Positions 10,470 to 23,170 of a DNA stretch of 64,000 bases are shown in pieces. The translations under genes and the position numbers were made by a program. This stretch comes from Molossus alvarezi (taxonomy: Eukaryota > Chordata > Mammalia > Chiroptera > Molossidae), in the NCBI GenBank assembly GCA_037176705.1, contig CM073908.1, positions 131,429,430 through 131,493,429 on the forward strand, in the 5' to 3' direction. Every line of letters begins with the position of its first letter. Within the stretch, counting starts at the first letter, position 1. The notes under the pieces are model-generated. The model was not told the DNA's origin and searched no databases. It saw only the letters and a list, made by a program, of their open reading frames with translations.

Positions 10470-12010
10470 ATCCCCATATTTGTGAGAATGAGGACACATA
10501 TATTTTAAATTCTAATGTAATTTCTTCAAATGATCTCTAAGAATCTTTTATTTCAACTTAAAAATATTAACATTTACAACTTAAAATTTCTCAAAGGAAA
10601 TTTTTATAAAATATGTGCTTTTGAGCGAGTCCAGGACTGAGTGAAGTGATACATTTGCGAATCTTTCAGGAAAAAGAATCTCCTGTTCAACTCTTCTTTG
10701 AGAATGAATGCCCTTTCTGATTCCAGGCAGTCATAAAAATAAAAGGCATATTTATGCAATTTAGAACTCAGAAAAAGAAAATTGATGATCTAAGAAGTAA
10801 CAGCTCCACAGGAACTACTGGAATTACCACAGGTAGCCTTCCTTGACAAAACTGAAAATCAACCATGTAGACTGGGGAGATTGTAATAGTGTCCTTTGGA
10901 CTAACACTTGCTCTGAATTTAGAAGGTTTTTGTAGATCTGTCCAATCTTGTGTAATTAAGGTCACCTTATTGTTAATCCCTTTCTACTATGGACCAAGTA
11001 ATAACAACTTAGTGTAAACTTCATGCTAGAAGACAAGAGGATGACAGTTTGTTCTAGTTAATATTAGATGATACAAAATATATTCCACCACCAACTGCTA
11101 TTAATTAAAATGCCAATTTTACACTACAGGATTTTAAGTTCAATACATTACATTTTTGGTGCAATTGATTTCGTGTTGCTAAAATAATTTTTGGAGGTAA
11201 GGTCTGCCGAAGACCCGGAAACTGATCTTAATGGACAGATAGTTGTTCCTGAAATCTAGCTGTTCCATGATTAATAAAACTGGTTGACAACAAAAAAAGG
11301 AAATACTTTCTATGTATCATAAAAAGTTCTCATTAAGTCAAGCTTCATACAAAATTGCTTTTGACAAAAAATAAAAAAGTGTTCTTTGCAGATACCTTGG
11401 CACTTTCTGATGGGAGAGTATCACAATTGTGAAAGCACATATATATTCATTCTCACACATCACTAGCTTCCTTTCCTGTCAAAGGTAGACAGACATTTAA
11501 GTAAAAAGCTAATTTTCCTGAGAATAGATCAGTCCTATTACACTATAAAGGGAAAAATTCAAATTGGGGCCTTCTTTGTAAATTCCACATAAGAATGTGT
11601 GGAAGGTTTTTCAAGTTCCCCACAAAAATATCATAAAGAATTTATTTAAAAATAAAATATTTGAAAATGTCTTTCAGCTACAAAAATATAAAATTTTCAT
11701 TAAAATGCACTGTTAGCTTTTACTGTATATAGACATACACTTAGTAAAAGTTGCTTAATTTGCCAAAAAAAAAATAACTCATTTAAATAACCCCAATCAA
11801 TATTACTAAACCAGTATAGTCAGCAATATATAAGGTAAAACTGGGACATCATTTTTCTGTATATCTTAATTTCTCCATCTGTAGGCCTGAGATGTGCTCA
11901 GATATTTCTGTGATTTTTCCATCTTGAATATTACTTAAATCTGTAATTTTAGGTTCTTTTTCATGTGCTGTCAGGGTAATGAGTGATCTATTATATAACT
12001 TAGATGATTA
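10470..12010. other. Unassigned sequence
   Basis: About 1.5 kb with no recognised mobile element or gene. The minus-strand frame at 10768-10965 has no recognisable features. Confidence 0.4.
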
Positions 12011-12019
12011 CATAACCTT

Positions 12020-12238
12020 AAAAAATTGTTTATTTTCTTTATTGATTTTAGAGAGAGAAGAAGGGAGAGGGAGAGAGAGATAAAAACATTGATGAGAGAG
12101 AACATCAATTGGCTGCCTCCTGCATGCCCCCCACGGGGGATTTGGTCCACATCCTGGGCATGTGCCCTGACCAGAAATTGAACAGGTGACCTCTTGGTGC
12201 ATGGGTCAATGCTCAAGCACTGAGTCACACCAGCTGGG
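12020..12238 (-). mobile_element. VES-type SINE
   Basis: Inverted SINE with TTTATTGATTTTAGAGAGAG tail complement, GA-rich body, and head ending CAGCTGGG. Target duplications CATAACCTT lie at 12011-12019 and 12239-12247. It belongs to the TCAATAAA-tailed subtype, like 10262 and 62570. Confidence 0.9.
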
Positions 12239-12249
12239 CATAACCTTTT

Positions 12250-13639
12250 GTTGAATATAATCAAGCAGCACCCAAACAAACCTTGATGTTCCCAAAGGAG
12301 AACAAGACTCGATATCATGTCTTTGATGAATTAAATGTTCTGACAAAAGAAATAAATCACCAAGAAAGCAGTTCATATCAAGACTTTTTCTTTGTTGTTA
12401 TTAAATTTTACATTTTCCGGAGTTGGAAAATATTCTATCTAAACCTTTATGGTTGTATTGCCGTATCACATAGCAAGCATTTAATTCATGCTTATGAAGT
12501 GAATATAGAAATGTAAATGTAAATAAACCCTATTTTTACTAATTACAAGGTATGGTGCAAAAAAAAAAAACACAGAAAAGTCAATATAGAAATACTTTAA
12601 AAGATGAAAATTAGTAGGGAAATATTTCTTTTAAACTATGAAGACATTATAAGAAAGAATAAATAAAAATGAATAATATAGGAGTATTTGTTCATGCACT
12701 ATTCACTCATTCAAAAATAAGTTATACCTCCTGGCATTTGTCTTTGCTTTTATATATGCTGTGTGTGTGTGTGTTTTGTGTATTAGACCTAGATAAATAT
12801 AATACAGATGTGTGTACTTATTTTGGCATTTAAAACTATGTTATTGTTCTCTGAGTTTACATGCTCCATTACTTACATTTTTAATATTTTGAATTTGATT
12901 ATTTTCATTTTTCTTACTGATAGAAAAGGTTCAAAACAGAAGGGAAAATATATCCAAAAAATTCCAACTCAAGTAATTGCCTATTCTATAAAGCCAGTGC
13001 TCATTTTCTTAGTTAATCATATCAATCTCCTGTAATCACGATTAATTAATTTATTCTGGTATGCACCATTTTTATTTATGTTTTTGTTAACTAGTGCCAT
13101 GTTTCAAGGTAAAAGTCAGGTTTTATTTCTCTTTGCATTGCTGGGTAGAGAGGGAGAGAAGCAGGCTAAATTGAGAGAAAGAGAAATGAAGTATTGTCCT
13201 CCTTTTTCTAAATAGTTACTTCTTGAATGGGAACTTTGACACATTAATCTTATAAAGGTTAAGGGCTTCATTACCTGCAACCATAGCCATGCTTCTGGAG
13301 TAGTTTCCAATTGTGAAAATTATTTTCTGATTACATAATACCAATGACAGACAATAATTTACATGATGGGACAAATGAAGTCACATACATATTTCTGAGA
13401 GTTGAGAAAAACATCAGTGCAAACAGCCCAGTGTGTGTGCAGGGATTTTAGCCTAGTTGCTCTGCCAAGCTAAGCAAGTTATATATTTTGCTCTAAGAAG
13501 ATTTTCATAACAATAAGTATATGCTGTTTTCTAAAAAAAAATTTTTTTAAATGTCAAAAAGGAAAATTAACACACTAGATTTCTCTATTTACTCTGAATC
13601 ACTAATGGTTTGGCAGAAGAGGGAAGTTTTTTGGAGGGA
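12250..13639. other. Unassigned sequence
   Basis: No coding signal or confident repeat. Contains a short (TG)n stretch at 12761-12774. The plus-strand frames at 12283 and 12808 lack domains. Confidence 0.4.
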
Positions 13640-14340
13640 TGGGGTCACTTTCTCTCCCTAAGGGTAAAAAGTACCAAAACAGCATCTTGTTCTTTCTGAT
13701 TCTGGCTGGTCTCTAAAAGGGTGAAGTCCTGTAAAGGTACACATATTCTACCAACATGATCTATGGGGGAAAAAAAGGCTTTATGATGGTCATAAATCTC
13801 ACAGCCTCTGAGAAAAAGTCCAGAGCTGGCGCGTGATGCCAACCAACTGACACATATAAATGATGCATTTTCCGCTAGAGCCACAGCTCATCTCCATAAT
13901 CCACACAACTGCTGAGGAGACAAAGTGAGAAATGCAGTCTATCCAATTCCATGGCTAACACAAAATAAGCTGCAGTTAATCATTTATCGACCTCCCCAAA
14001 TCATAAGCCCAGAAAGTGAATACCAACAATAGTCTGCAATGATCCAGGGCGTTTTGTGGGAAATCTTGCATTTATAAATAAAACCATAAACAACAACTAA
14101 TACTTGCATCTGTGTGAAAGCATCAATACTGTACAGTCTTTTTATTTCACTAGAATTTCATTCTCGGGAATGAAGGTTCACCTTAATATGTGAAGCTACT
14201 GTAGTTGTTTAAGAAGTTTTATTTAAACTTTCAGAAGCCATATTTTCTTGAAAGAACTCCCTCAAACTTCTACTTTAGTTGAATTTTGTAACCAGAGGGA
14301 AAAAATTTCTGTAGAATTTCAATTAATTTCCTTAGTCTGT
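13640..14340. other. Repeat-free, compositionally complex stretch
   Basis: In contrast to its surroundings, this stretch has balanced composition, no simple repeats and no recognisable transposon blocks. It includes two CpG-containing patches (around 13829-13835 and 14050). There is no coding frame of note; the minus frame at 13645-13884 has no known domain. A conserved noncoding element is one possible reading, but nothing here proves it. Confidence 0.3.
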
Positions 14341-14725
14341 AAAGTTGATTTTTTGTGATAAACATGTCACAGGTGCTAGGAGATATTTGACCTGTGGAAA
14401 TGGAGACACACGTGTAAATGTATAGAAGAGAACTTCAAGACATTCTATCATCGCCTCCTTCCTCCCAATGTTCAATCCCCACTTAGGATCCCTGAGACAG
14501 TGAACACTTAGGAAACCAGTGGATAATGGCAGCTCTCTGCCTTTCTTTTTAAAGACTATAGTTTTTTGTCAGTCTCCTTTTTTCCCAACCCACCCTGATC
14601 CTCAGTTTCCCTCCTGTCATGCTGTTGCCCAAATATGATTGTCCTTATTCCATACTATGGAATAAATAAGTGGAGACTGAGATACAAAGAAAAGTTGCTG
14701 ACTTCTTTTTAGGTACTCAATAATA
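14341..14725. other. Unassigned sequence
   Basis: No repeat or gene recognised. Confidence 0.35.
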
Positions 14726-14778
14726 CACACACATACACATAGACACACACACATATACATATACACATACACACATAA
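14726..14778. repeat. Imperfect (CA)n microsatellite
   Basis: ACACAC, ATACAC and AGACAC units over about 50 bp, interrupted and so probably old. Confidence 0.85.
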
Positions 14779-16790
14779 TATCTCAGAATCTTACCATGGG
14801 AAATAAAAGCTAAGGTAAATGTTTTAGGATTTAGACATAGCATTCACCTACCCCACCTCCCTTATTTATATGAATGGACTACTAGGTACCTTTACATTTC
14901 ATGACTTCACTTAAGAAGAAACAAACTGAATAAATTATTGCAAAGATACACAGCATGTACAAAATTCACTTCTGCTATTATCTGAAATCATGTATATAAG
15001 AAGATAATTTACACAAATAAGGAAAATGGACACATATTCAAGTTTTTCTAGATAGGATAAGTTTACAAGACTTGATTATAAGCAAAATCAATGATGCTAC
15101 CTGATACAATAAGTAATTAGTCGTTTATCATCAAAGATAATTCCTTTTTCCTGTAGAACTTTTAAAACATGTTTTCAAATTGCTACTTCTATGTAGATCT
15201 TATCTTTCCTGTAGGTTTTAACTCTCCAGGGCAAGGAACAGAACTTAATATATGTTTTTGCCTCCCACAGGAGTATATAGACTGTTGTTTGAAAAGCGTG
15301 GGTCTAGACCTAAATCCATTCTTTCCTTGTCACATCCTGACAGCAATGGAATCAGGCATTCACTTATTAGCACAATCATGCTTCTTCACTCCTGCTGGTT
15401 CTGCAGGAACACAAAGATGTCCCCCAGTGTTGCCATGCCAAACACTCCCACACATTCTCACCCCTACTGTAAGCTGCCTGCCAGGGTCATACACAGAATT
15501 CTACATGCCCACAAGTACCACTCTTGCTCAGCAAGGCACTACTTCTCAATCATCAGACCTTGGACCATTGACACTTTTAGTAGGATTACTCGATAGAAAG
15601 ATAGAAACCTAAAGTTGAAAGTCATGGTTACACTTTGGAAAAATATAGATAGATAATGCCCTGACTAAAGAGTAAATTTTCTATGTAGAAAGCACTGAAA
15701 CTTAGTCAACAAATATGAACACTCCAGACAAGCAATTCACACAAAGAGATATAAAAATAAATTGAGAGCGTCATTGAGATTGTCCACAAACTCAAAAAGA
15801 TGTGTTTGTGTAGCTGTAGGTTACATTAAAAAATATGTTATTCTTATTTTTATAAAAATATTAGAGATCTTTAAAAACAGTGACTTAATCTTTAATTTAT
15901 TTATATGTGGTTTTAAATTATAAAATATTTCAAACATATCAGTAACATAAGAGAAAATATAAGAGAAATCTATGTGCCCCCACTATTGATTAAACAAATG
16001 ATGTGTGTAGGCTTTACAGAAAAGGGAAAAAAAAGTATTGCTGATTATAAAATTAATCTACATTGATTATTTAAAAATTTAAGAAGAAAGAAATATACAA
16101 AGAATAAAAATTATAATGATATTCTCATCATGTTGATATATATGTATACATGTATAATACCTATTTGAAAGTTATATTGTAAATCTTCTTTGTCCATGTA
16201 AAAAAGATTATTTTAAATATGATTTTCAGATTTTTATAATATTCTACTTGCTTTCATTATCCTATATTTGGATAATTAAGCTGTTTTTATTTTTTATTAT
16301 CAGAAAGAATTCTGGTAACATTAATTTCTTTATCTTACTCCTCAAACCCAGACTCACAACAGTACCTACCAGTTGTAATTCCAAATGTAAATGGACACTG
16401 CATAATTTGACTCTGGGCTTGTAGGGATATTTTGCTCTTGCTTCCCTGCATTCATCCAAATGGACCACAGCCATATGGAACCCACATACAAAGGACTAAT
16501 GGACTATAGCTAGCATGGTGCTGAACTGGGTCCAGTTCCAACACAGAAAGGAAACTTTGGACACTGGCTTTGCTTTTAGCATTACTTAAAACCCAGCTAT
16601 ACTTCTTCTATGACTGGACTAAGGGAAATAGGATTTTGGAAACTCAGGGGTGTAATTCCAAGAAAATAAAACTTAATACCATATCTCACCCTTCCAAAGG
16701 GGCCTCCAGAAATACTTCTTCCAGCAGTACCCCAAGAACCCCACTCTCACTAGCAACAGGGCAAGATGAGGCATATTTTTCTCCAATAAG
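14779..16790. other. Unassigned sequence
   Basis: About 2 kb without a firm identification. The plus-strand frame 15169-15612 (147 codons) is one of the longer ORFs outside L1, but it has no recognised domain, starts in AT-rich DNA and overlaps a second unrelated frame. I do not call it a gene. AT-rich tracts dominate 15830-16260. Confidence 0.4.
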
Positions 16791-16799
16791 AAAAGGTTT

Positions 16800-17346
16800 C
16801 CACAAACCTGTCCTTGGGTCTATTAGGTTGCTAACAAGGCTCACAGAACTCAGAGAAACATTTTACTTACTAGATTACTGTTTTATTATAAAAGAACATA
16901 ACTCAAGAATAGACAGATGGAGGAGATAAATAGGGCAGGGTATGAGGAAAAGAGATGGGGATTTCATGTCCTCTCCAGTGCACCACATTCCCCAAATTCC
17001 TACATGTTCACAAAACAGAAAGCTCTCTGAACTCAATCTTTTGGGGTTTTATGGAGGGTTGATTACTTAAACATGATTAATTAAATCATTAACTATTTGT
17101 TATTGAATTTCATCTCCAGCTACTCTTCCTTTCCTGAGGTCAATGAGTAGGACTGAAAGTTCCAACCTTCTAATCATATACATAGTTGGATCCACAGACA
17201 ACCAGCCTCCATTTTTAGGTGCTTTCCAAAACCAACTCATTAACATACCAGAAGATACCTTTATAGATTCCATCACAGAAAATTCACAGGAAATTTCAAG
17301 GGTTTTAGGAGCTCCCAGTCAAAAATGAAAACAAACACCAAATATA
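16800..17346 (-). mobile_element. Ancient LTR, antisense (MER21-like)
   Basis: The plus strand shows a block order I recall from the reverse complement of MER21-type ERVL LTRs: GCTAACAAGGCTCACAGAAC, TTTACTTACTAGATTACTG, TTATTATAAAAGAACATAAC, then GATTAATTAAATCATTAACT, CTGAAAGTTCCAACC, CCAACTCATTAACATA and AGGGTTTTAGGAGCTCCCAG. The LTR character is well supported by this order; the family name is from memory only. Confidence 0.55.
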
Positions 17347-17394
17347 TATAATTACAACTCCGAGTATTAAAAGTGAAAAAATGAAGTTGAAAAA

Positions 17395-17756
17395 TAAGGC
17401 AGGGTATATATCTTGTAGGTCAAGGTAAGAAGTTTTAATTGTAAGTGAGATGGGAAAAAAATAAGATTTTGATCAGGAAGGAGATGTGATCTGGTATGAA
17501 TTTTAAAGATCATTTCTGATGCTATATAGACAGTAACTATCCATGGGAAAGATTTGACCAAAGGATGGTAGACAGTTATGATAATACTGAATGTAGGAGT
17601 TGATGGCTTGATCAAAGTGGTAGCATTAGTGATGTCTTTGTAAGAAGTGGCCTAACTCAAGGTATATTTAAAATATAAAACTTATAGAACTTAATGATTA
17701 ATTTGAAGTCAAAAGTTAAGTAAATAGAGACTTCACTGAGACCTAAGGTAGAGCCA
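17395..17756 (+). mobile_element. Ancient mammal-wide medium-reiterated repeat
   Basis: Carries the order ATCTTGTAGGTCAAGGTAAG, AAGTGAGATGGG, TTTTGATCAGGAAGGAGATG and AAGGTAGAGCCAAC. This is a decayed version of a repeat whose relative appears at 61800-62330 in the same orientation. I cannot name the family. The L1 at 17757 begins right after its AGCCAAC block. Confidence 0.45.
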
Positions 17757-18486
17757 ACATGGTGACAGGCAGAACTGGAGTGAGGATGAGAGTATGAGTG
17801 GGTGATCATGTGCCAGAGAGAATGTGCATGGGTGTGAGTGTGGGTGAGCATCTGTCAGTTGGTGCAGGGACTCAGGTTGGACAGTTTGGGCACTCTTGGC
17901 AATGGAGCTGTTGGCCTCTGTCCCATGCTGCTTGGCTAGATGCTTCTCCCAGGTTTTGATTGGAGAGCATGCCATTTTGGAAGATCTGTGGGGTCTCCTT
18001 TGGAGGAGGCTGTGGGGAGTGGCAACACCCAGTGCCTGAAGGACATATGCAGGAGCACCTAGCACTGCCACTGTCACCATGAGCCACCAGATCTACAGCT
18101 ACCATCATGACCCAATGCCCCCAGACACAGGACCTGCTGCTGAAACACAGCATACCTGACCAGGCACCCTCAGACAACCAGACCTGATCCAAGACCTGGA
18201 GGACCCAGCTGCACCAACACTCAGTGTCCCCAGACCCATGAACCAAGCACCACAATCTGATGTACCTAACCTGGCACTACCAGAAGTCCATATCCACTAT
18301 TGTGACCTGACATGACCTGATGCCCCCAGAAACATGAACCTATCATCATGACCCAGTGTGCCTAAATCGGTGCCACCAGAAGACTGGACTCAGCACCACA
18401 ACTTGGTGAAACCTGATCCCCTGGATGCATGAACCTGCCCCTGAGACCAAGCCCACCTCATCCAGCACCCCTAGATTACTGGACTG

Positions 18487-19297
18487 TTAAAATTGAGAAA
18501 CAGAGAAAAGAACCCAAAATGAAAGAAAAAGAGAAATTGACAGAAAAGGAACTAAATGCAATGGGGGAAAGCAATTTGTCAGATAAAGAATTCAAAGTAA
18601 GGGTGCTTAAACATCTTAATGAGAACTACAAGCAACTTAATGAGAACTATAAGGAATTTAGTAGAAACTACATCAGCATGAAAAAAGATGTAGAAACCAT
18701 GAATAAGAATCAATCAGAAATGAAGAATGACATACGTGAAATAAAGAATACCCTGGAAAGAATCAACAGTAGATTAGAAGAAGCTGAGGACCAAAACTAC
18801 AAATTAAAAGACAAGGTAGAAAAAAAAAAACACCAAATCAGAGCAGCAATTGGAAAAAAAGAACCAGGAAGATAGTTTAAGGGGGCTTTGGGAGAATGTG
18901 AAATATAACAGCATCCACATCATAGGGGTACCAGAAAGAAAAGAATCTGAGCAAGGAATAGAGAATTTGTTTGAAGAAATAATGACAGAAAACTTCCTTA
19001 ACCTGGTGAAGAAAAAATTCACACAAGTCCAGGAAACACAGAGTCCTAATCAAGATGAACCCCCCAAAACCCACACTTAGACATATCATAATTAAAATGG
19101 CAAACATTAAAAACAAAGAAAGAATCGTAAAGGTAGCAAGAGAGATAGAGAAAGCTACCCACAAAGGAGCTCCCATTAGACTGCTAGCTGATTTCTCAGT
19201 AGAAACACTTCAGCCTAGAAGGAAGTGGCATGAAGTATACAAAGTAATAAAAAGCAACGTACTAAATCTATCCAGCAAGGCTATTATTGAAAATTGA
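18487..19297 (+). pseudogene. L1-A ORF1 (RNA-binding chaperone), broken
   Basis: ORF1p normally trimerises and coats L1 RNA. Three frames are needed here: 18429-18875 gives the coiled coil (heptad-like ENYKQLNENYKEFSRNYISM and NTLERINSRLEEAEDQ), 18850-19080 gives the RRM start (SIHIIGVPERKESEQG), and 19055-19297 gives the C-terminal domain (LRHIIIKMANIKNKE ... IRLLADFSVETLQPRRKWHEV). An open frame extends upstream to 18429, but homology to the ORF1 at 56804 suggests the true start was near 18487, where the ATG has become GTT. At least two frameshifts. The last residues and inter-ORF segment are displaced by the SINE at 19392. Confidence 0.85.
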
Positions 19298-19391
19298 AGG
19301 TGAAATAAAGAGTTTCAAAGACCAAAAAAAAACCAAAAACTCTAGAACAGTTTATTGCTATCAAAACAGCACTGCAAAAAATGCTAAAGGG

Positions 19392-19553
19392 CCCTGGCCG
19401 GTTTGTCTCAGCGGTTAGAGTTTTGGCCTGCAGTCTGGAGAGAACCGGGTTTGGTTCCCGTTAAGGGCACGTACCTCGGTTGTGGTTTGTCCCCAGCCCT
19501 GGTTGGGTCGTGTGGGTGGCAATCAGTTGATGTGTCCCTTTCATATCAATGTT

Positions 19554-19601
<48 letters not shown>

Positions 19602-19668
19602 CCTCCCACTCTATCTGAACAAAATATTGAAAAATGTCTTCGGGTGAGAATAAAGAAAAAAAAGGAAG
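19392..19668 (+). mobile_element. VES-type SINE inserted in L1-A
   Basis: Head CCCTGGCCGGTTTGTCTCAG, B-box GGTTTGGTTCCC, a (CT)n run at 19556-19599 and a TCTTCGGGTGAGAATAAAG tail. Perfect 13-bp target duplications AAATGCTAAAGGG lie at 19379-19391 and 19669-19681. It belongs to the CTCGGGTGAGG-tailed subtype, and is younger than its host L1. Confidence 0.95.
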
Positions 19669-19740
19669 AAATGCTAAAGGGACTGTTGTAAGAATATGAA
19701 GAAATATATATAGAGAGAAACACAGGTATAAAGAATAAAA

Positions 19741-22700
19741 ATGTCAACAAATAAGTAAATATCAATAATAACAAATATAAATGGCTTAAATGCTCCAATC
19801 AAAAGACACAAGGAAGCTGAATGGATAAGAAAACATGACTCAGAAATATGCTGTCTATAAGAGACCCACCTCAGAACAAAAGACTCACAAGGATGAAAGT
19901 GAAGGGATGAAAAAAAATATCTGTGCAAATGGAAATGAAAAACAACTGGAGTAGCAATACTCATATCTGACAGAATGGAATTCAAAATGTAGGCCATAAC
20001 AAGAGACAATGAAGGCCACTTCATAATATTAAAGGGATTCATACAACAAGAGTATATCACCCTGGTCAATATATATGCAAGTAGAAGGAAACAAATAGTA
20101 AAGTTTAGAGCAGAAATAAATGACATGGAGACAAAAAAAAAAAAAAAAAACAATTCAAAGGATCAATGAAACAAAGAGCTGGTTCTTTGAAAACATAAAC
20201 AAGATTGATGCACCCTTAACTAGACGCATCAAGAAATAAAGAGAGAAAACTCAAATACACAACATCAGAAATGAAAGAGAAAAAATAATAACTGACACAA
20301 CAGAAATACAAAGGATTGTTAACAAATATTATGAACAATTACACGGCAATAAATTCAACAATCTAAGTGAAATGGACGAATTACTAGGAACACATAGTCT
20401 CCCAAAATGGAACCAGGAAGAGATAGAAAACTTGAACAGACCAATAACAACAGAAGAAGTTGAAGATCCAATCAAGACTCTCCCAGCAAACAAAAGCCCA
20501 GGCTCAAACGGCTTCACGGGGGAATTTTACCAAACATTCAAAGAAGAACTAACACCCATTCTCCTCAAACTACTTCAAATAACTCAAGAAGAAGGAAGAC
20601 TTCCAAACTCATTTTATGAGGCCAGCATAATTCTAATTCCAAAACCAGAAAAAGACACTATAAAGAAAGAAAACTACAGGCCAATATCCCTGAAGAACAT
20701 AGACACCAAAATCATGAACAAAATACTAGCAAATCAAATCCAGCAATACATCAAAAATATTATTCACCATGACCAAGTGGGATTCATCCCAGGGATGGAA
20801 GGCTGGTACAATATTTGCAAATCAATAAATGTGATACACCACATAAACAAAATGAAAGATAAAAATCATATGATCATATTAATAGATGTTGAAAAAATAT
20901 TCGACAAAATCCAGCATCCATTTCTGATAAAAATGCTCAGCAATCTGGGAATAGAGGGGTCATATCTCAACATAATAAAGGCCATATATGAAAGACCTAC
21001 AGCCAACATCATACTCAATGGGCAAAAACTAAAAGCATTTCCCTGAAGAACAGAAACAAGACAAGGATGCCAACTTTCAACATTCTTATGTAACATAGTA
21101 CTGGAAGTCTTAGCCACAGCAATCAGAGAGGAAAAAATAAATAAAGGGATCCAAATTGGAAAGGAGGAAGTGAAACGGTCATGATATAGTATCGTGTCGC
21201 AGATGATATGATACTATACATAGAAAACCACAAAAACTCCATCAAAAATTTACTCAATTTAATAAATTAATTTGGCAAAGTAGCAGGATACAAATTAATG
21301 TGAAGAAATTGACAGAATTCTTATACACCAGTGATAAATTCACAGAAAGAGAAACTAAGAAAAAAATCCCATTTATCATCACAGCAGGAAAATTAAGATA
21401 CCTAGGAATAAACTGAACCAAAGAAATAAAGGACCTATTTGCAGAAAACTACAGGTTGTTGAAACAAGAAATAGAGAAAGATATAAAAAAGTGGAATCAC
21501 ATACCCTGTTCATGGATTGGAAGAATTAGCATCATTAAAATGTCCATACTACCCAAAGCAATCTATAGATTCAATGCAATCCCCATCAAAATACCAATGG
21601 CATACTTCATAGAACTAGAACAAATACTTCAACAGTTCATATGGAACCAAAAAAGACCCCGAATAGCCACAGCAATCTTGAAAAAGAAGAATAAAGTTGA
21701 AGGGATCACATTACCAGATTTCAGGTTATACTACGGAGCCACCGTAATCAAAACAGCCTGGTACTGGCACACGAACAGGCAGATAGACCAGTGGAACAGA
21801 ACAGCGAATCCAGAAATGGACCCAAGGCGATATGCTCTATTAATATATGACAAAGGTGGCAAGAGCATACAGTGGAGTAAAGACAGCCTCTTTAATAAAT
21901 GGTGTTGGAAAAATTGGACAGCTACATGCAAAAAAATGAAACTAGACCATCAACATATACCATACACAAGAATAAACTCAAAATGGATAAAAGACTTAAA
22001 TGTGACTCATGAATTTATAAAAATCCTAGAAGAAAATGTAGGCAACAAAATTTCAGACATCATACGCAGCAGAATTTTCACTGATACATCACCTAAGGCA
22101 ACAGAAACAAAGGAGAAAATGAACACATGGGACTATATCAAACTGAAAAGCTTCTGCACAGCAAAGGATACAATCACCAAAATGGAAAGGCAACCCACTG
22201 TATGGGAGAGCATAATTGCCAATGATATATCAGATAAGGGGTTAATTTTCTATATATAGAGAGTGTTCATACAACTCAACAAAAGGAAAACAAAGAACCC
22301 AATTACAAAATGGGCAGAGGAACTAAATAGACACCTCTGCAAACAGGACATACAAATGGCTAAGAGACATATGAAGAAATGCTCAGCATCACTAATCATC
22401 AGAGAGATGCAAATAAAACAACAATTAGGTATGACCTCACACCTGTCAGAATGGCGTCCATCAACAAATTATCAAACAACAAGTGCTGGCGAGGGTGCGG
22501 AGAAAAGGGGACCCTAGTACCCTGCTGGTGGGAATGCAGACTGATGCAGCCACTATGGAAAACACTATGGTGTTACCTCAAAATATTAAAAATAGGACTG
22601 CCATTTGACCCAGTGATCCCACTTCTAGGTATATACACTAAGAAGCCTGAAACAATAAGAAAGAATATATGTACCCCTATTTTTGAAACAGCACTATTGA

Positions 22701-22918
22701 CAATAGCTAAGATCTGGAAACAGCCCAAATGTCCATCAGTAGATGAGTGGATAAAAAAGCGGTGGTACATATACACAATGGAGTACTATGCTGCTGTAAG
22801 AAAGAAAGATCTCTTATCCTTTGAGACATGGAGGGACCTGGAGAGTATTAGCCTAAGCAAAACAAGCCAAACAGAGAAAGACAAGTATCATATGATCTCA
22901 CTTATTTGTGGAACATAA
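19741..22918 (+). pseudogene. L1-A ORF2 (endonuclease-reverse transcriptase), broken
   Basis: The start ATG at 19741 is followed within a few codons by a stop. Endonuclease-type sequence runs to about 20079, where the AP-endonuclease C-terminal half and linker are missing. The RT domain at 20372-21046 retains [57 protein letters not shown] and [15 protein letters not shown] (the usual LDAEKAFD-like motif changed). The catalytic FADD box near 21202 reads VADD in the best frame, and stops surround it. C-terminal parts follow at 21456-22259, 22263-22517 and 22379-22918, including [16 protein letters not shown] and DEWIKKRWYIYTMEYYAAVRK. Not functional. Confidence 0.9.
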
Positions 22919-23170
22919 TGAATATAACAGTCTGAGGAATGGGATAGTCCCAGGGATAAGGAAGTGGGCTACAGACTGACAATCCCCAGAAAGGGGGGGG
23001 GGATAAACCACAGAACTTATATGCATGTATGCATGAACAATGGACATGGGCAACAAAGCTGGGGACAGTGCGGGGAGGGCAGAGGGGGGAATTAGTGGCA
23101 GAAAAAAAGGAGAAATATCTATAACAAAAATAAAGAATTTAAGAAAAAGAAAAGGAAAGGAAAGAAAAGA

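Larger units (their letters stand above)
17757..23170 (+). mobile_element. L1 LINE, near full length but broken (L1-A)
   Basis: Starts ACATGGTGACAGGCAGAAC, homologous to the 5' end of the L1 at 54986. Layout: 5' UTR 17757-18486, ORF1 18487-19297, a SINE insertion 19392-19668, ORF2 19741-22918, 3' UTR and A-rich tail 22919-23170. A deletion of roughly 0.6 kb removes part of the endonuclease-RT linker near 20079. Frameshifts and stops break both ORFs, so it is immobile. No target duplication of its 5' flank is found at 23170, where another L1 fragment begins directly. Confidence 0.9.

Noticed and set aside
15169..15612. 147-codon plus-strand ORF
   Set aside because: One of the longer ORFs outside L1, but no domain, no splice context and an overlapping second frame of similar length. 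Consistent with chance in non-repetitive DNA.
16262..16560. Processed pseudogene or exon
   Set aside because: Mixed composition looked exon-like, but no frame or domain holds across it.
20372..21046. Reverse transcriptase ORF as a possible retrovirus or host gene
   Set aside because: Motif order and flanks are those of L1 ORF2; the element context (ORF1 upstream, L1 3' UTR downstream) is complete.
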